The notes under the pieces are model-generated. The model saw only the letters and a list, made by a program, of their open reading frames with translations, did no database searches and was not told the origin of the DNA. Of a DNA stretch of 64,000 nt, positions 32,356-42,489 are shown in pieces. Made by a program: the position numbers and the translations under genes. The stretch is from positions 63,764,850 to 63,828,849 of the forward strand of contig CM077645.1 of assembly GCA_039707465.1 (NCBI GenBank), in the 5' to 3' direction. This stretch comes from Rhabdophis nuchalis (Eukaryota > Chordata > Lepidosauria > Squamata > Natricidae). Every line of letters starts with the position of its first letter. The stretch's first letter is position 1.

Positions 32356-35300
32356 CTCCTTCCCCCATAGTCAGTGCGCATGTGTCTAGGTTCTCTGTCC
32401 AACACAGTACATGCGCACGTGTAGTCGTTCAGATAGGCGGGGCGGTGTCGGGTCCGCCCTGACCGCCTTAGTTCTTGAGGAGGCTCCTCCCTGTGGGACA
32501 CGGAGCCTTCGCCTACGTCATCGCGGCCTGCCCTCGGAGGTGGAGTCGCCGTAGGCGGCAATGGCGACCCTAGCAAGTCCGGGTGAGGGGGCGTGGCGAC
32601 CGGGCTTGAGGTAGTTGGCATTTGCTGGCAAGTATTATTCTGGTAGGGTGGTTCCCCGATGGGCGAGGCCCCCAGCTGAGAGTCAGATTGGGCTGTGAGG
32701 TCCTGGCGGTCTCCCCGTGCTGTTCCCGCCGATACGAGGTCTGGACCGGCTAGGGACTCCGGGGTTCCAAACAACTGCTCGGCTTGAGCAGAGAACAACG
32801 GCCCAACGGGGGCCAACGGGCAGGAACGGCCTGGCGTGGTGACTGCTGTTTCGGGCAGGCGGCGCCTCAGTTGATCCAGGTGGCGCCACCACTCGGATCC
32901 ATCCTGAAGGCCGACTCTGTAAGAACAGGGTCCGGTTACGTCCAAAATGGTTGCGGCAATCCATCGCGGCTCCCCTGAAAAGTTCCTTGCCCAAACCAGG
33001 TCCCCAATTTCAAATAAACGAGGAGTGGGAATCTGCAGGTTGCCCCTCTGCAACCCGTCGTAATCGGGGTGCAGTCTGTCCAGAGTGGTCCGCAAGCGTC
33101 GGCCCATCAAGAGCTCCGCGGGGCTTTTCCCTGTGGCTGGGCAAGGTGTGACATGCTGTCCCAAAAGGTACGTGGCCACCCTTGCCTGCCAGTCCCCTTT
33201 ATCCAAACGGGCCAAGGCTTCCTTGGCTGAGCGCACGGCTCGTTCCGCGCGTCCATTAGACGCCGGGTGATAAGGGGCGACCGGCGCGTGGCGGATCCCT
33301 TGGGTGGCCAGAAAGTCCAAGAAGGTGGAGGATTGAAATTGGGGTCCGTTGTCGGACACAACGACGTCCGGCAACCCGTGGGTCGTGAACAGACGGCGCA
33401 AGGCACGCACCGTGCTCTCCGCTGTGGTGGAAGCCATGAGAATCACCTCCACCCAGCGTGAGAACGCATCCACCACCACGAGGAAATTCTGGCCATGGAA
33501 GGGACCCGCGAAATCCAAGTGGAGCCTGGACCATGGGCACCTGGGGGCGTCCCACTCCCTCGGCGGGGAGACCGGCGGGGCCGGCCGGGACGATTGGCAG
33601 GAGGAGCAGGCGGCCACCCATTCCGCCACTTCAGCGTCCATGCCGGGCCACCAGACATAGCTCCGGGCCAATGCCTTCATACGGACGATGCCTGGGTGGT
33701 TGGCATGGAGCGACTGAAGAACCATGTGCCGGAGAGGGGAAGGAACGATGACCCGATCTCCCCAACACAAGCACCCGCAATGGAGCGAGAGCTCCAGCTG
33801 GCGTGACTTGTAAGGCCGAAAGTTTTCAGCCACACTGCCCGAAGGCCAGCCCCTCAGCACCCATCGGCAGACCTGGGCGAGGACGGGGTCTGCGCGGGTG
33901 TGAGCGGCAACGGCAGAAGAGGACAGGGGCAAGTCCGACTCCGCGACCATCAGGACAGAGAGAGCAGGCACAGGGGCCGGATCCGGCCCCGGGAGAGGGC
34001 AGCGGCTTAGGGCATCAGCATGCCCTATCTGCTTGCCAGGACGGTATAGCAGCGTATAGTCATACGCTGCCAGGAATTCCGTCCAGCGGGTCATCCTGGG
34101 CGACAGGATGGGGGGTGTCGGACGGTCACCGGCCAATAGCCCAAGGAGCGGCTTATGGTCCGTGACAACAGAAAAGGTCCGCCCATAGAGGTAATTGTGG
34201 AACTTCTTAATCCCGGACACTACAGCCAAAGCCTCCTTGTCGATTTGGCTGTAGTTTCTCTCCGTTTGAGACATTGTCCGGGAGTAAAAAGCAATGGGGG
34301 CTTCCGAGCCGTCTGGAAAGACGTGGCTAAGGACAGCCCCCAGGTCAAAAGGGGAGGCATCGCACGCAAGCGTCAGAGGAAGCCTGTCATGGTACTGGAC
34401 TAGTACCGCATCTGACGTGAGCATGGCTTTGACAGCCGCGAACGCGTGTGCTTCGCGGCTGCCCCAGTGCCAGGCCGCGGATCGGTCGAGCAACCGATGC
34501 AGCGGCTCGGCTAGCGATGCCTTATGGGGAATAAACGGCGCGTAGAAATTCAAAAGGCCGAGGAATGCCTGCAGCTCCGTTTTGGAGGCAGGAGTGGGGG
34601 CCTTTTGGATGGCCTCGACCTTGGAGGGGGTTGGGTGAATTCCTTGGGCGTCAATCATGAAACCCAGGAATTCCACCCTAGGCGCAGCAAACGTACATTT
34701 GCTGCGTTTCAACTTTAAACCCGCGCCCCTGAAAACTCTGAGGACCTTCCGTAACGTTTTGGCGAGTTCTGATATGCTGGAAGCAGCAATCAGGACGTCG
34801 TCAAAATACGGTACAACGCCAGGGAGTCCATGGAGCAGTCGCTCCATGAGGCTCTGGAAGATCCCCGGGGCTACGGACACGCCGAATTGGAGACGGCGAC
34901 AGCGGAAAGCCCCACGGTGGGTCACGATGGTCTGCGCTTCTGCAGCCTCGTCATCCACCGGGAGCTGTTGGTAGGCCTGCGCCATATCCAGTTTCGCGAA
35001 CACTCGACCTCGTCCCAATGAGTGGAGTAGGTCTTGCACCACCGGAACCGGGTATGGGTTCGCCTGAAGCCCGAGGTTGATCGTCGACTTATAGTCGGCG
35101 CAGATCCTCACGGACCCGTCGGGCTTAATGGGGACCACAATTGGGGTCTCCCATTTCGCCTGATCGACGGGTTCGAGCACGCCCTGCGCCACCAATCGAT
35201 CCAATTCCGCTTCAACCTTGGGCTTCAGCGCGAATGGCAGCCTGCGGGCCTTCAAGCGGACTGGAGCAACCTGGGGGTCCAAATTTAGGGAAACTGGAGT

Positions 35301-36659
35301 GCCTTTGTACTTTCCTAAGCTGCCATCAAAGACGTCGTTGAACTCTCTGATTACTTCGTCTACCGGAGAACTGGCTGGCACGCTGTGTACTCCTTGGACT
35401 GACAGTCCCAAGGCTGGAAACCAGTCCAATCCGATCAAGGCAGCTAGGGGTTTGGCCACTACCAGGATGGGAAGGGATCCGTGGAAGGGGCCGTAGTCTA
35501 CTCTCACTCTGTGCAGACCTAGAATGGGAATTTGTGAGCCCTGGTAATCTTTCAGGATCGTCGCTGTGGGGCCGAGATCCCGCTTCCTGAGCTTGGGGCA
35601 AAGCTTAACTAAATGCGCCCAGGACATGAGTGATCTAGAGGACCCTGAATCTATTTCCATTTTTACCCCCACCCCCTCTAAGCAAACCACTGTTGACAGT
35701 CTCCTACTCTCTGCCTGGTCGTAGCTTAGAGCTGGGGGCATCTCCGCCAGCGCGAAGCAGTCGGTCGGCTGTGGCTGGTAGCGTCCTGAACACTTCTGCG
35801 ACCCTCGTTGTCCTGGTGGAACGGTTCTGGAGGCGGCAGCTGGCGTTGTCGCTGGAGTGGCAGCACGGCACACAGCTGCTAGGTGTCCTTTCCTGCCACA
35901 TCTGCGGCACACCGATGCCTTGAATGGGCACTCTGGTCTCTGGTGGGCCCTTCCGCAGCCTAGGCAGTTCCCGGACTTCTGCTGCGGTGTGAATGCGCGA
36001 TTCAGCACGCGCCCGGTCACCCTCATGCAGTCCCCACGGTCTTCCTCCTCCAGCTCATCCAGCGCCGCTATTTCGTCTACCAGACACGCTCGCGGAGTGG
36101 GGAAAAGAGGAGGGCGCGCGCGGCCCATGTCGGATGTGGAGATCTCCGACAATTCTGTCGCGCGTGCTTCTTCCACCGCTTGCTCGAGAGTCAGGACAGT
36201 TTTTGAAAGCAAGCGGCGCTTTAGGCGGATGTCTCTTACGCCGCATACAAACTGCTCCAGTAGGGATTCCTCCAGGAAGCCAGCAGGGAACTCGCAGGGG
36301 ATTGCGGTCGCTCTCAATTTCTGCAGGAATTCGGCTACCGACTGTTGCGGCTGTTGCACACATTGCCTGAATGCATAGCGATGCGCTATGCGGGAAGGTG
36401 CCGGCGCGTAGTGTGCTCTCAGGCGGCCCAGGAGATCGTCCCACGGCACTTCGTGCACCGCTGCGGGTGCTGCTATGGTTCGGGCGGTAGCAAACAATTC
36501 AGGGCCGCCGCACTGGAGGAATAGGCTCAGTTTCCTGGCAGGCGCGAGTTCGCCGTAGTCGCTGGCTATCAAGAAGCACTCGAACCGGGCTAAGAAGGAA
36601 GCCCATTGTTCCTTCATCGGGTCGAACGGTGCAAACGGAGGCATTGTCGCCGTAGCCAT
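32313..36659 (-). CDS. Gypsy gag-pol polyprotein, intact
   Basis: A single 1448-residue frame starts at the ATG at 36659, 95 bases inside the 5' LTR, and stops within the 3' LTR. Domains in order: gag/capsid-like region (1-225); two zinc knuckles (C232-C235-H239-C244 and C251-C254-H259-C264); aspartic protease with D337-S-G; reverse transcriptase (about 470-650) with YFDD at 618-621; RNase H (about 720-850) with CDAS and TDHKPL; integrase with an H-H-C-C zinc region (HANHPG...CSSCQS) and catalytic DFAG, SDNGPQF and NGRAERA blocks. A basic/proline-rich tail follows. There is no frameshift or stop between gag and pol, so gag:pol ratio control is not by frameshift here. GC content and codon use are far from the AT-rich flanks, as expected for a recent arrival. 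Confidence 0.95.
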   Translation of the reverse strand: MATATMPPFAPFDPMKEQWASFLARFECFLIASDYGELAPARKLSLFLQCGGPELFATARTIAAPAAVHEVPWDDLLGRLRAHYAPAPSRIAHRYAFRQCVQQPQQSVAEFLQKLRATAIPCEFPAGFLEESLLEQFVCGVRDIRLKRRLLSKTVLTLEQAVEEARATELSEISTSDMGRARPPLFPTPRACLVDEIAALDELEEEDRGDCMRVTGRVLNRAFTPQQKSGNCLGCGRAHQRPECPFKASVCRRCGRKGHLAAVCRAATPATTPAAASRTVPPGQRGSQKCSGRYQPQPTDCFALAEMPPALSYDQAESRRLSTVVCLEGVGVKMEIDSGSSRSLMSWAHLVKLCPKLRKRDLGPTATILKDYQGSQIPILGLHRVRVDYGPFHGSLPILVVAKPLAALIGLDWFPALGLSVQGVHSVPASSPVDEVIREFNDVFDGSLGKYKGTPVSLNLDPQVAPVRLKARRLPFALKPKVEAELDRLVAQGVLEPVDQAKWETPIVVPIKPDGSVRICADYKSTINLGLQANPYPVPVVQDLLHSLGRGRVFAKLDMAQAYQQLPVDDEAAEAQTIVTHRGAFRCRRLQFGVSVAPGIFQSLMERLLHGLPGVVPYFDDVLIAASSISELAKTLRKVLRVFRGAGLKLKRSKCTFAAPRVEFLGFMIDAQGIHPTPSKVEAIQKAPTPASKTELQAFLGLLNFYAPFIPHKASLAEPLHRLLDRSAAWHWGSREAHAFAAVKAMLTSDAVLVQYHDRLPLTLACDASPFDLGAVLSHVFPDGSEAPIAFYSRTMSQTERNYSQIDKEALAVVSGIKKFHNYLYGRTFSVVTDHKPLLGLLAGDRPTPPILSPRMTRWTEFLAAYDYTLLYRPGKQIGHADALSRCPLPGPDPAPVPALSVLMVAESDLPLSSSAVAAHTRADPVLAQVCRWVLRGWPSGSVAENFRPYKSRQLELSLHCGCLCWGDRVIVPSPLRHMVLQSLHANHPGIVRMKALARSYVWWPGMDAEVAEWVAACSSCQSSRPAPPVSPPREWDAPRCPWSRLHLDFAGPFHGQNFLVVVDAFSRWVEVILMASTTAESTVRALRRLFTTHGLPDVVVSDNGPQFQSSTFLDFLATQGIRHAPVAPYHPASNGRAERAVRSAKEALARLDKGDWQARVATYLLGQHVTPCPATGKSPAELLMGRRLRTTLDRLHPDYDGLQRGNLQIPTPRLFEIGDLVWARNFSGEPRWIAATILDVTGPCSYRVGLQDGSEWWRHLDQLRRRLPETAVTTPGRSCPLAPVGPLFSAQAEQLFGTPESLAGPDLVSAGTARGDRQDLTAQSDSQLGASPIGEPPYQNNTCQQMPTTSSPVATPPHPDLLGSPLPPTATPPPRAGRDDVGEGSVSHREEPPQELRRSGRTRHRPAYLNDYTCACTVLDREPRHMRTDYGGRSVESPSLCPRQLVW

Positions 36660-36732
36660 GGTGAGGCTGTGCGTTGCGCTGCGCTCTGTTGTTGAAGTAT
36701 TCGTTACCCGTTGCGTTCTAAGGCCACGGCCT

Positions 36733-36752
36733 GAATCCCACCTTCGTCGCCA
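36733..36752 (-). promoter_or_regulatory. Primer-binding site of the Gypsy element
   Basis: On the element strand TGGCGACGAAGGTGGGATTC begins one base inside the 5' LTR. TGG pairs with a tRNA CCA end. The complement (ending CGTCGCCA) resembles the 3' end of a serine tRNA (GCT anticodon type), from memory. Confidence 0.7.
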
Positions 36753-36753
36753 G

Positions 36754-37052
36754 TGTTAGATCAGACAAAGGATTCCGACTCAGGCATGGTCAAAACAACA
36801 GGAACGTTTATTCACACTATTTACAACACACACAAGATTCAACTGGCAAGGTTTCTTCTCTGGCAACCTCTTATATAGAGTTACCAGGCAGGAAACTCCT
36901 AGCAATGCACTTGCAACATTGTAACTCCTTTCCAGACAGATTCCAGACAGCTTGTCTCTGTTAATCACTGCAGCTGCTGGCTCAGCTCCGGAATGCGGTG
37001 ACTCATAGGTTACCAGACGAGCTGTCTGGGACATAGGCTTGGGGACTCAACA
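36754..37052 (-). repeat. 5' LTR of the Gypsy element
   Basis: 299 bp, nearly identical to the LTR at 32058-32355, with one visible indel (an extra base near 36946). It drives the minus-strand transcript. Confidence 0.95.
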
Positions 37053-37353
37053 TAATCCCAGAAACATCTACGGCTCTACAAGTCCAGTGACAATTATGTA
37101 TTTTAAAATAAACAAAACAAACAATAAACTATTTTTCCTTGTGAGTCTTTCAAATCATTTATCTATTGCATGCCAAAACGTTAGCATGCAATATATCATC
37201 CAAAACATTAACCTCCATATTGCAGTTTAGGGAATTGCTGGAACAGGTAAAACGTAAGGACTCAACCAGAGGCAACATTATGGAGGTGGGAGTGGAAACC
37301 AGCAGCCACCAAGATTTTATTCTATTGTCTTATGCTATTATATCAGTCTTCCT

Positions 37354-37629
37354 CAGGGGTGAAATCCAGCAGGTTCTGGAGAACCAGTAGAGGAAATTTT
37401 GAGTAGTTCAAAGAACCAGCAAATACCACCTCTGGCTGGCCTGAGAGTGGGGTGGGAATGGAGATTTTGCAATATCCTTCTCCCAGAACTGGGGAGGAAA
37501 TGAGGATTTTGCAATATCCTTCTCCCAGGAGTGAAGAGGGAATGGAGATTTTGCAGTATCCTTCCTCTGCCACACCCACCAAGCCACACCCACAGAACTG
37601 GTAGTAAAAAAAATTGAATTTCATCACTG
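37354..37629. mobile_element. hAT MITE, 'GGTGAAATCCAGC' family, perfect TSD
   Basis: Ends CAGGGGTGAAATCCAGCAG and (complement) CAGTGATGAAATTCAATTT. GTCTTCCT is repeated exactly at 37346-37353 and 37630-37637. The interior has a triplicated block GGAATGGAGATTTTGCA...ATATCCTTC. A second copy in the other orientation lies at 45827. Confidence 0.88.
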
Positions 37630-37637
37630 GTCTTCCT

Positions 37638-38060
37638 CTACCTGATGCCCAGATATCCTCTCCTCCACCTTATTGGCCTTCTGAAAAGCCTCCTGTAAGC
37701 TGTTTAGGAAGCATTTAAGAATGCGAAGGATTAGGCTATTCCCTCCCCCTATTCTCCTATGAGTGATAGTACATTCATGGTATTTTAATTAGTTAGATAT
37801 TTCCTGTAGGATTTCATATTTTTAACTCTGTGTTTGATAATTTGTAAACCATTCAAATTCTTCGAGAATGCAAATATAGACCTACTTCCTTACCTAGAGC
37901 AAAGGAAAATTGTTGTGCTCATCTGCATGTTTCCTTCTTTTGTGGTCTAGTTACTCAATTTCTATATTTCTTCATAACCTTTAAAAAATATTCATACTGA
38001 GAGAGGGAAGCAACTTAACTGTATAGTACATATTTTAAAAGGAAGTGAGAACCCAGAATA
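37638..38060. other. No recognised feature
   Basis: AT-rich sequence with no intact frame or recognisable repeat. Confidence 0.5.
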
Positions 38061-38451
38061 TAGATTGTCCTCAATTTACAATCACGTTTGGGACTGAGAC
38101 ATTTGCTGCTAAGCAGTGCAGTCGTTCCGTGAGTGGTTCCCAATTTTTACGATCTTTTTTTACCATCGTTATTAAGTGAATCACCATGGTCATGAAATGA
38201 ATCATGTGGTCATTAAGTGAATCCAGTTCCTCCCACTGACTTTGCTTACCATAAGGCCCCTGGGAAGGTTGCAAATGGGGATCACATGATCCTGAGACAC
38301 CCCCCAACGGTTGTAAATTCTTGCCGGTTGCCAAGTGCCTGAATTTTGTTGATGTGACAGGGTTGATTCAACAGGACTTGTCATAAGCCTCTTTTTTCAG
38401 CGCTGTCATAACTTTGAAAGGTTGTTAAACAAATAAGTTGAGGGCTACCTG
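38061..38451. mobile_element. Tc1/mariner-type MITE
   Basis: Left end TAGATTGTCCTCAATTTACA and right end ATAAGTTGAGGGCTACCTG followed by TA. The internal GATCACATGATCC block is present. Confidence 0.75.
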
Positions 38452-38881
38452 TAAGCTGAATAACCAATGATACATTGAATAGGCGTTTTTTTTTAAATAT
38501 AGCTGCACAGATTCCATGTAAGTCCACATTACAAATGGTATTTTTTTCTTTTTTTCATATAATATATTATAATATATACATATACATATACATATATTCT
38601 CTTAATATGTGTATTTAAGCATTTTGTTCTTAACATTCTCTTTAAGAAGAATCCACATGAATGCCCACACATTTGTTGTTGTGGCTGAATTTTGGCAGGG
38701 TAATCCTGGAGTGTTTTGAGGAAATCAAAAGTGGGACAGAGGAGTCTACATTTAGTCCGTTAATCACATGTTCACCATGCCAGTATGTAGAGCATTTCCT
38801 GTTATTAAAAAAGTGGGGTGTAGTTCCTTTAACAGCTACAGTCACATCTGCTCTCCAACTGGAACTGTGAGAATGGCAAGA
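38452..38881. other. No recognised feature
   Basis: Contains a short ACATAT-type dinucleotide-rich stretch (38570-38600); otherwise nothing recognised. Confidence 0.45.
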
Positions 38882-38990
38882 GAAATGGTTTTGTTATTAT
38901 GGGAATGTTATTATCATGTTCATCTTTGAACGCTTTACTTCTGTCAGAGGGGAATTGAGAAAAAGACTGATAGAAGAAAGAAAAAAAGAA

Positions 38991-39022
<32 letters not shown>

Positions 39023-39285
39023 GAAAGTAAGAAGGGAAGGAAGGAATTTTAATAAAAAGAATGCATTTCTCCAGACTTCAGTATGGAAATGGTTTTGTTA
39101 CTATGGGAATGTTATTATCATGGTCATCTTTGAACGCTTTACTTCTGTCAGAGGGGAATTGAGAAAAAGACTGATAGAAAGAAAAGAAAGAAAGAAAAGA
39201 AAAGAAAGAAAGAAAGAAAGAGAAAGTAAGAAGGGAAGGAAGGAATTTTAATAAAAAGAATGCATTTCTCCAGACTTCAGTATGA
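38882..39285. repeat. Tandem duplication, 204-bp unit with GAAA microsatellite
   Basis: Unit 1 (38882-39085) and unit 2 (39086-39285) both start GAAATGGTTTTGTTA, run through CATCTTTGAACGCTTTACTT and a (GAAA)n tract, and end TCTCCAGACTTCAGTATG. They differ mainly in the length and phase of the purine tract, so the duplication is recent. Confidence 0.92.
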
Positions 39286-40013
39286 GAACCTTCAGATTTT
39301 CAGGGTAAAATTGGAGATCCAGCAATGCATGACTGTTTGACTGAGGCTTAAGCAAGATATTGCTTTTTTCTGCAGATCCCCAAAATGACAGTAAATTTTT
39401 TAAAAAAATTATATTACCATGCCATCTAAGTGTGGAATTGGGGATGCTATCAAAAGACAGTCCCAGTCACCTTTGTTAAATATTCCCTTTCAGTTTACAA
39501 GCCTCGAGTTATTATAATCAATGGACCTTATGTTTGGCTCAGCACAGGGGATTATGTTTGTTCTGGCTATTTTTTTAGGCAAATAGCAAAGGCTGTACAT
39601 TGGTTGGGTACAAATACAGCACTGCACTTTTACACCACAAAAATCTAAATGCTGCTAGAGAAGAAGCTCTGTCATTTATACACCACTTATATTAGAACTG
39701 TGCCACTCAATTTATTCTGTAGTCTGGAACTGATGTTCCATGTCTATCATCACCTGGTCTCACCACTGCCAGGATATAGATTTGCTAGTCCAATTTGGGA
39801 GGAGTTCCTTTACTGATGTGAGCATTTCATTCCGCACATCCAACCAAGGCATTTTATACAAGCAAATTTTATTTGTTTGTTTGTTTATAAAATTTGTAGG
39901 CCACCCATCTTACCTAGTTTGGATACTCTTTTTCCTTGTGATTGATTTTTGTGACACCGCTCAAATCAGGATCTCAAGGCTGAGGATATTGAGTAGGGAC
40001 AGGATGAGCAAAA
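39286..40013. other. Mostly no recognised feature
   Basis: A possible antisense LINE/SINE tail (TTTATTTGTTTGTTTGTTTA, then AGGCCACCCATCTTACC) lies at 39867-39920; the rest is unassigned. Confidence 0.4.
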
Positions 40014-40229
40014 CAGAGGTGGGTTCCTACTGGTTTGGACTGGTTTGGGCGAATGGTAGTAACTCGGCCAGCCACACCCACGAACCAGTTCTATTGGTTT
40101 TTGTTTCTGTGCATGCGCAGAAGCAATTTTTTTACTACTGCACATGCACTCATATTGTGCATCAAGTGCGCGCGAGCAAAGCACATCCCTGAGCGAACTG
40201 CCTGTAACAAAAGCCGGAACCCACCCCTG
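40014..40229. mobile_element. hAT MITE, 'GGTGGGTTCC' family
   Basis: CAGAGGTGGGTTCCTACTGG at the left, GCCGGAACCCACCCCTG at the right. Flanks GAGCAAAA and GAGCAGAA match at 7 of 8. It shares the CTGTGCATGCGCAG block with the copy at 30566. Confidence 0.85.
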
Positions 40230-40237
40230 GAGCAGAA

Positions 40238-41222
40238 GCTGTCCATCCTGTTTCAGGATAATAAGAAATGATGCTCAATTGCCCAGAGTCATTCTGAGGC
40301 TTTGACCGAGGCAGAGCATTACCCCTTAATACATTTAAAAAACAACAGCTCTGTCATTCAGAAACATGTATCTTCAGTTGCTTCTTCTAAGAGATGATTT
40401 ATATCTGGCCAATATGGAATGGACATTTAGCTCCAGCAATTCTGCCTGTCTTCCTGGCCTGTTTCTTCCAGTTGTTTAGAACAGAAAGTTAACAAAACAG
40501 ATTCTTATTTTTCCATCATTCCTTCCCCATTCTTTTCTTTTTGTTATGTGTTATTATTTTTAACTTCCAAACTGAAGGACTATCGTTCTACTAACCTTAG
40601 TGAACCATTCTGGGAATTGTTTTGTTTAAAGGACAGGCTAACTAAACTGATGTAAAGAAAGAAGTTGAACTTGCCTCCTTTCTAAGCCTTAGAAGCATAA
40701 TCTTCTAGCTTATAAGCTTTTCTGAATGTGTCTAACAGACTATAAGGTCAATCTTGTTTAAGACTAAAAATACAGATATTTTTAGAATAGTGGAACCACT
40801 ATTAGAAGTTATCTTTAATGCAGAACTAGGCAGTTTTCCTCTTAGGAATCACAAGATTGCATGAAAAGAGAACCAAAGCCAACCAAAAGAGGGATCTGAA
40901 TCCAAAATGGCCAAGGACCTCTAATTTCTGATGTCACAGTGTTATTTTGCTGAAATCCTCTTTTTTTCTATTTTGCTTTCTGACATTTTCTATTCTCCAC
41001 GTCACTTAGTAGAGTGCCAGGAAACAACAGTTTAACTGAAACTTCCTCAGAGAATTTTGAATTAAGACAAGGTATATAAGCTCTCTTGTGTAACAATGGT
41101 GTAACTGTTATATTGCATCCAAAAATAATCATCTGGAAATTCTCTTGTTATTATAATATAGATATTTATAATTATAATACATTCCTTTAGTTATAATATA
41201 GATATTTCTATCAGATTATAGC
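40238..41222. other. No recognised feature
   Basis: AT-rich sequence, no intact frame or repeat identified. Confidence 0.5.
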
Positions 41223-41230
41223 GGCTACAG

Positions 41231-41362
41231 CAGGGGTGGGATTCAGCTGGTTCAGACTGGTTTGAGTGAACCGGTAGTTCCGACAATCAGCTGAGAGCGA
41301 ACTGGTTTGCTATGACGATCAGGTTGGCCCGCTCACTCGCCTGCCCTTGCGCTATACTTACC

Positions 41363-41430
<68 letters not shown>

Positions 41431-42264
41431 TTTATTTTTATAAACCGCATCCTCTCCCGACGGGGACTCAGAGCGGTGTACAGGGAAAAAATTAAAACGC
41501 ATAAAATACATATACAATAAATACATTAAGTTAAAAACCAAATTAAACTCAATTCAATTGTCCCTGCACTAAAATTCCCATTAATTAAAACTAATAATCC
41601 CAAACCCTAAAGGTAGAGACTAACCTAGGCCGGCCAAACGGAAAAAGTGTGTTTTTAATTTCTGACGGAAGGAGCGGAGGTCCGTGGTTGTTCTAATGTC
41701 GGGGGGAAGGTCGTTCCAGAGGGCTGGGCCCGCCACAGAGAAGGCCCTTCCCCTGGGCGTCGCCTGCTGACAAAGTCTAGTGGACGGCACCCGGAGAAGT
41801 CCCTCTCTGTGGGAGCGAATCGGCCGTGAGTATGTATGGGGCAGGATCCGATCCTGCAGATAGCTAGGTCCCGAGCCATGGAGCGCTTTGAAGATGATAA
41901 CTAGCACCTTGAAGCGCACCCGAAAGACGACAGGCAGCCAGTGCAGCTCGCGCAAGAGCGGTGTTATGTGGGTATACCTTGCGGTCCCCATTATTGCTCG
42001 CGCGGCTGCATTCTGGACCAGCTGAAGTCTTCGGGTGCACCTCAAGGGGAGCCCCATGTAGAGAGAGTTACAAATATCCTCTGAGCTGATTAGTGCGGTA
42101 GAGAGAATTGCTGCACCTCAGCTATGTTACTCCCCAAGAACTAATGTGGAAGGTAAGCTTTGGAAAAACTGTGTACACGTGTGTAGCATGCATCAGCAAC
42201 TGAGCCCCCACGCATGAAACGTGATCACCAAACTGGTTGTTAAACTGGCAGGATCCCACCACTG
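41231..42264. mobile_element. hAT MITE, 'GGTGGGATTCAGC' family, split by an L2 fragment
   Basis: Left end CAGGGGTGGGATTCAGCTGG, right end GGCAGGATCCCACCACTG. Flanks GGCTACAG (41223-41230) and GGATACAG (42265-42272) match at 7 of 8. About 710 bp of L2-clade sequence (41364-42076) sits inside, so the MITE is the older insertion. Confidence 0.8.
41364..42076 (-). mobile_element. L2-clade LINE, 5'-truncated, with (TAA)n tail
   Basis: The minus strand carries an open 145-codon C-terminal piece (42057-41620: MGLPLRCTRRLQLVQNAA, HWLPVVFRVRFKVLVIIFKA, WNDLPPDIR) closely matching the end of the intact element at 21612. The 3' UTR and a 65-bp (TAA)n tail follow at 41367-41431. Being inside a MITE, it gives a relative age order. 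Confidence 0.9.
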
Positions 42265-42489
42265 GGATACAGTATTTGTAATTTCTCTCCAGTCTTATAT
42301 ATTTCATTCACATTTTGCTTAAGGTTCTCATACTATTATGTGGTTGTACTACCTCAGAGTGATAAATAACACAAAGCAATTGAACAGAACAACAGAATGG
42401 AGGAAGCTTCTTGGATGAGAATCGAAACATCTTCAAGGAAAAAACAACAAAAGTCCAGTTGCCTTTTGAAAAAGCACCTTTGCGACAAA

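Larger units (their letters stand above)
32058..37052 (-). mobile_element. Complete Ty3/Gypsy LTR retrotransposon, 4995 bp
   Basis: Two LTRs of 298 and 299 bp (TGTTAG...CTCAACA) enclose one long minus-strand gag-pol frame. TAATC is duplicated on both sides (32053-32057 and 37053-37057), a perfect 5-bp target duplication. The LTRs differ by one visible indel (TTCCAACAG versus TTCCAGACAG). The element has a primer-binding site next to the 5' LTR and a purine tract GGGGGAAGGAG next to the 3' LTR. Everything needed for autonomous retrotransposition appears present, which points to a very recent insertion. Single-ORF layout, two zinc knuckles and a serine-tRNA-like primer site suggest the Mag-like group, but that placement is provisional. 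Confidence 0.95.

Noticed and set aside
32784..36378. Numerous plus-strand frames opposite the Gypsy element
   Set aside because: They are antisense shadows of the gag-pol frame in GC-rich sequence.
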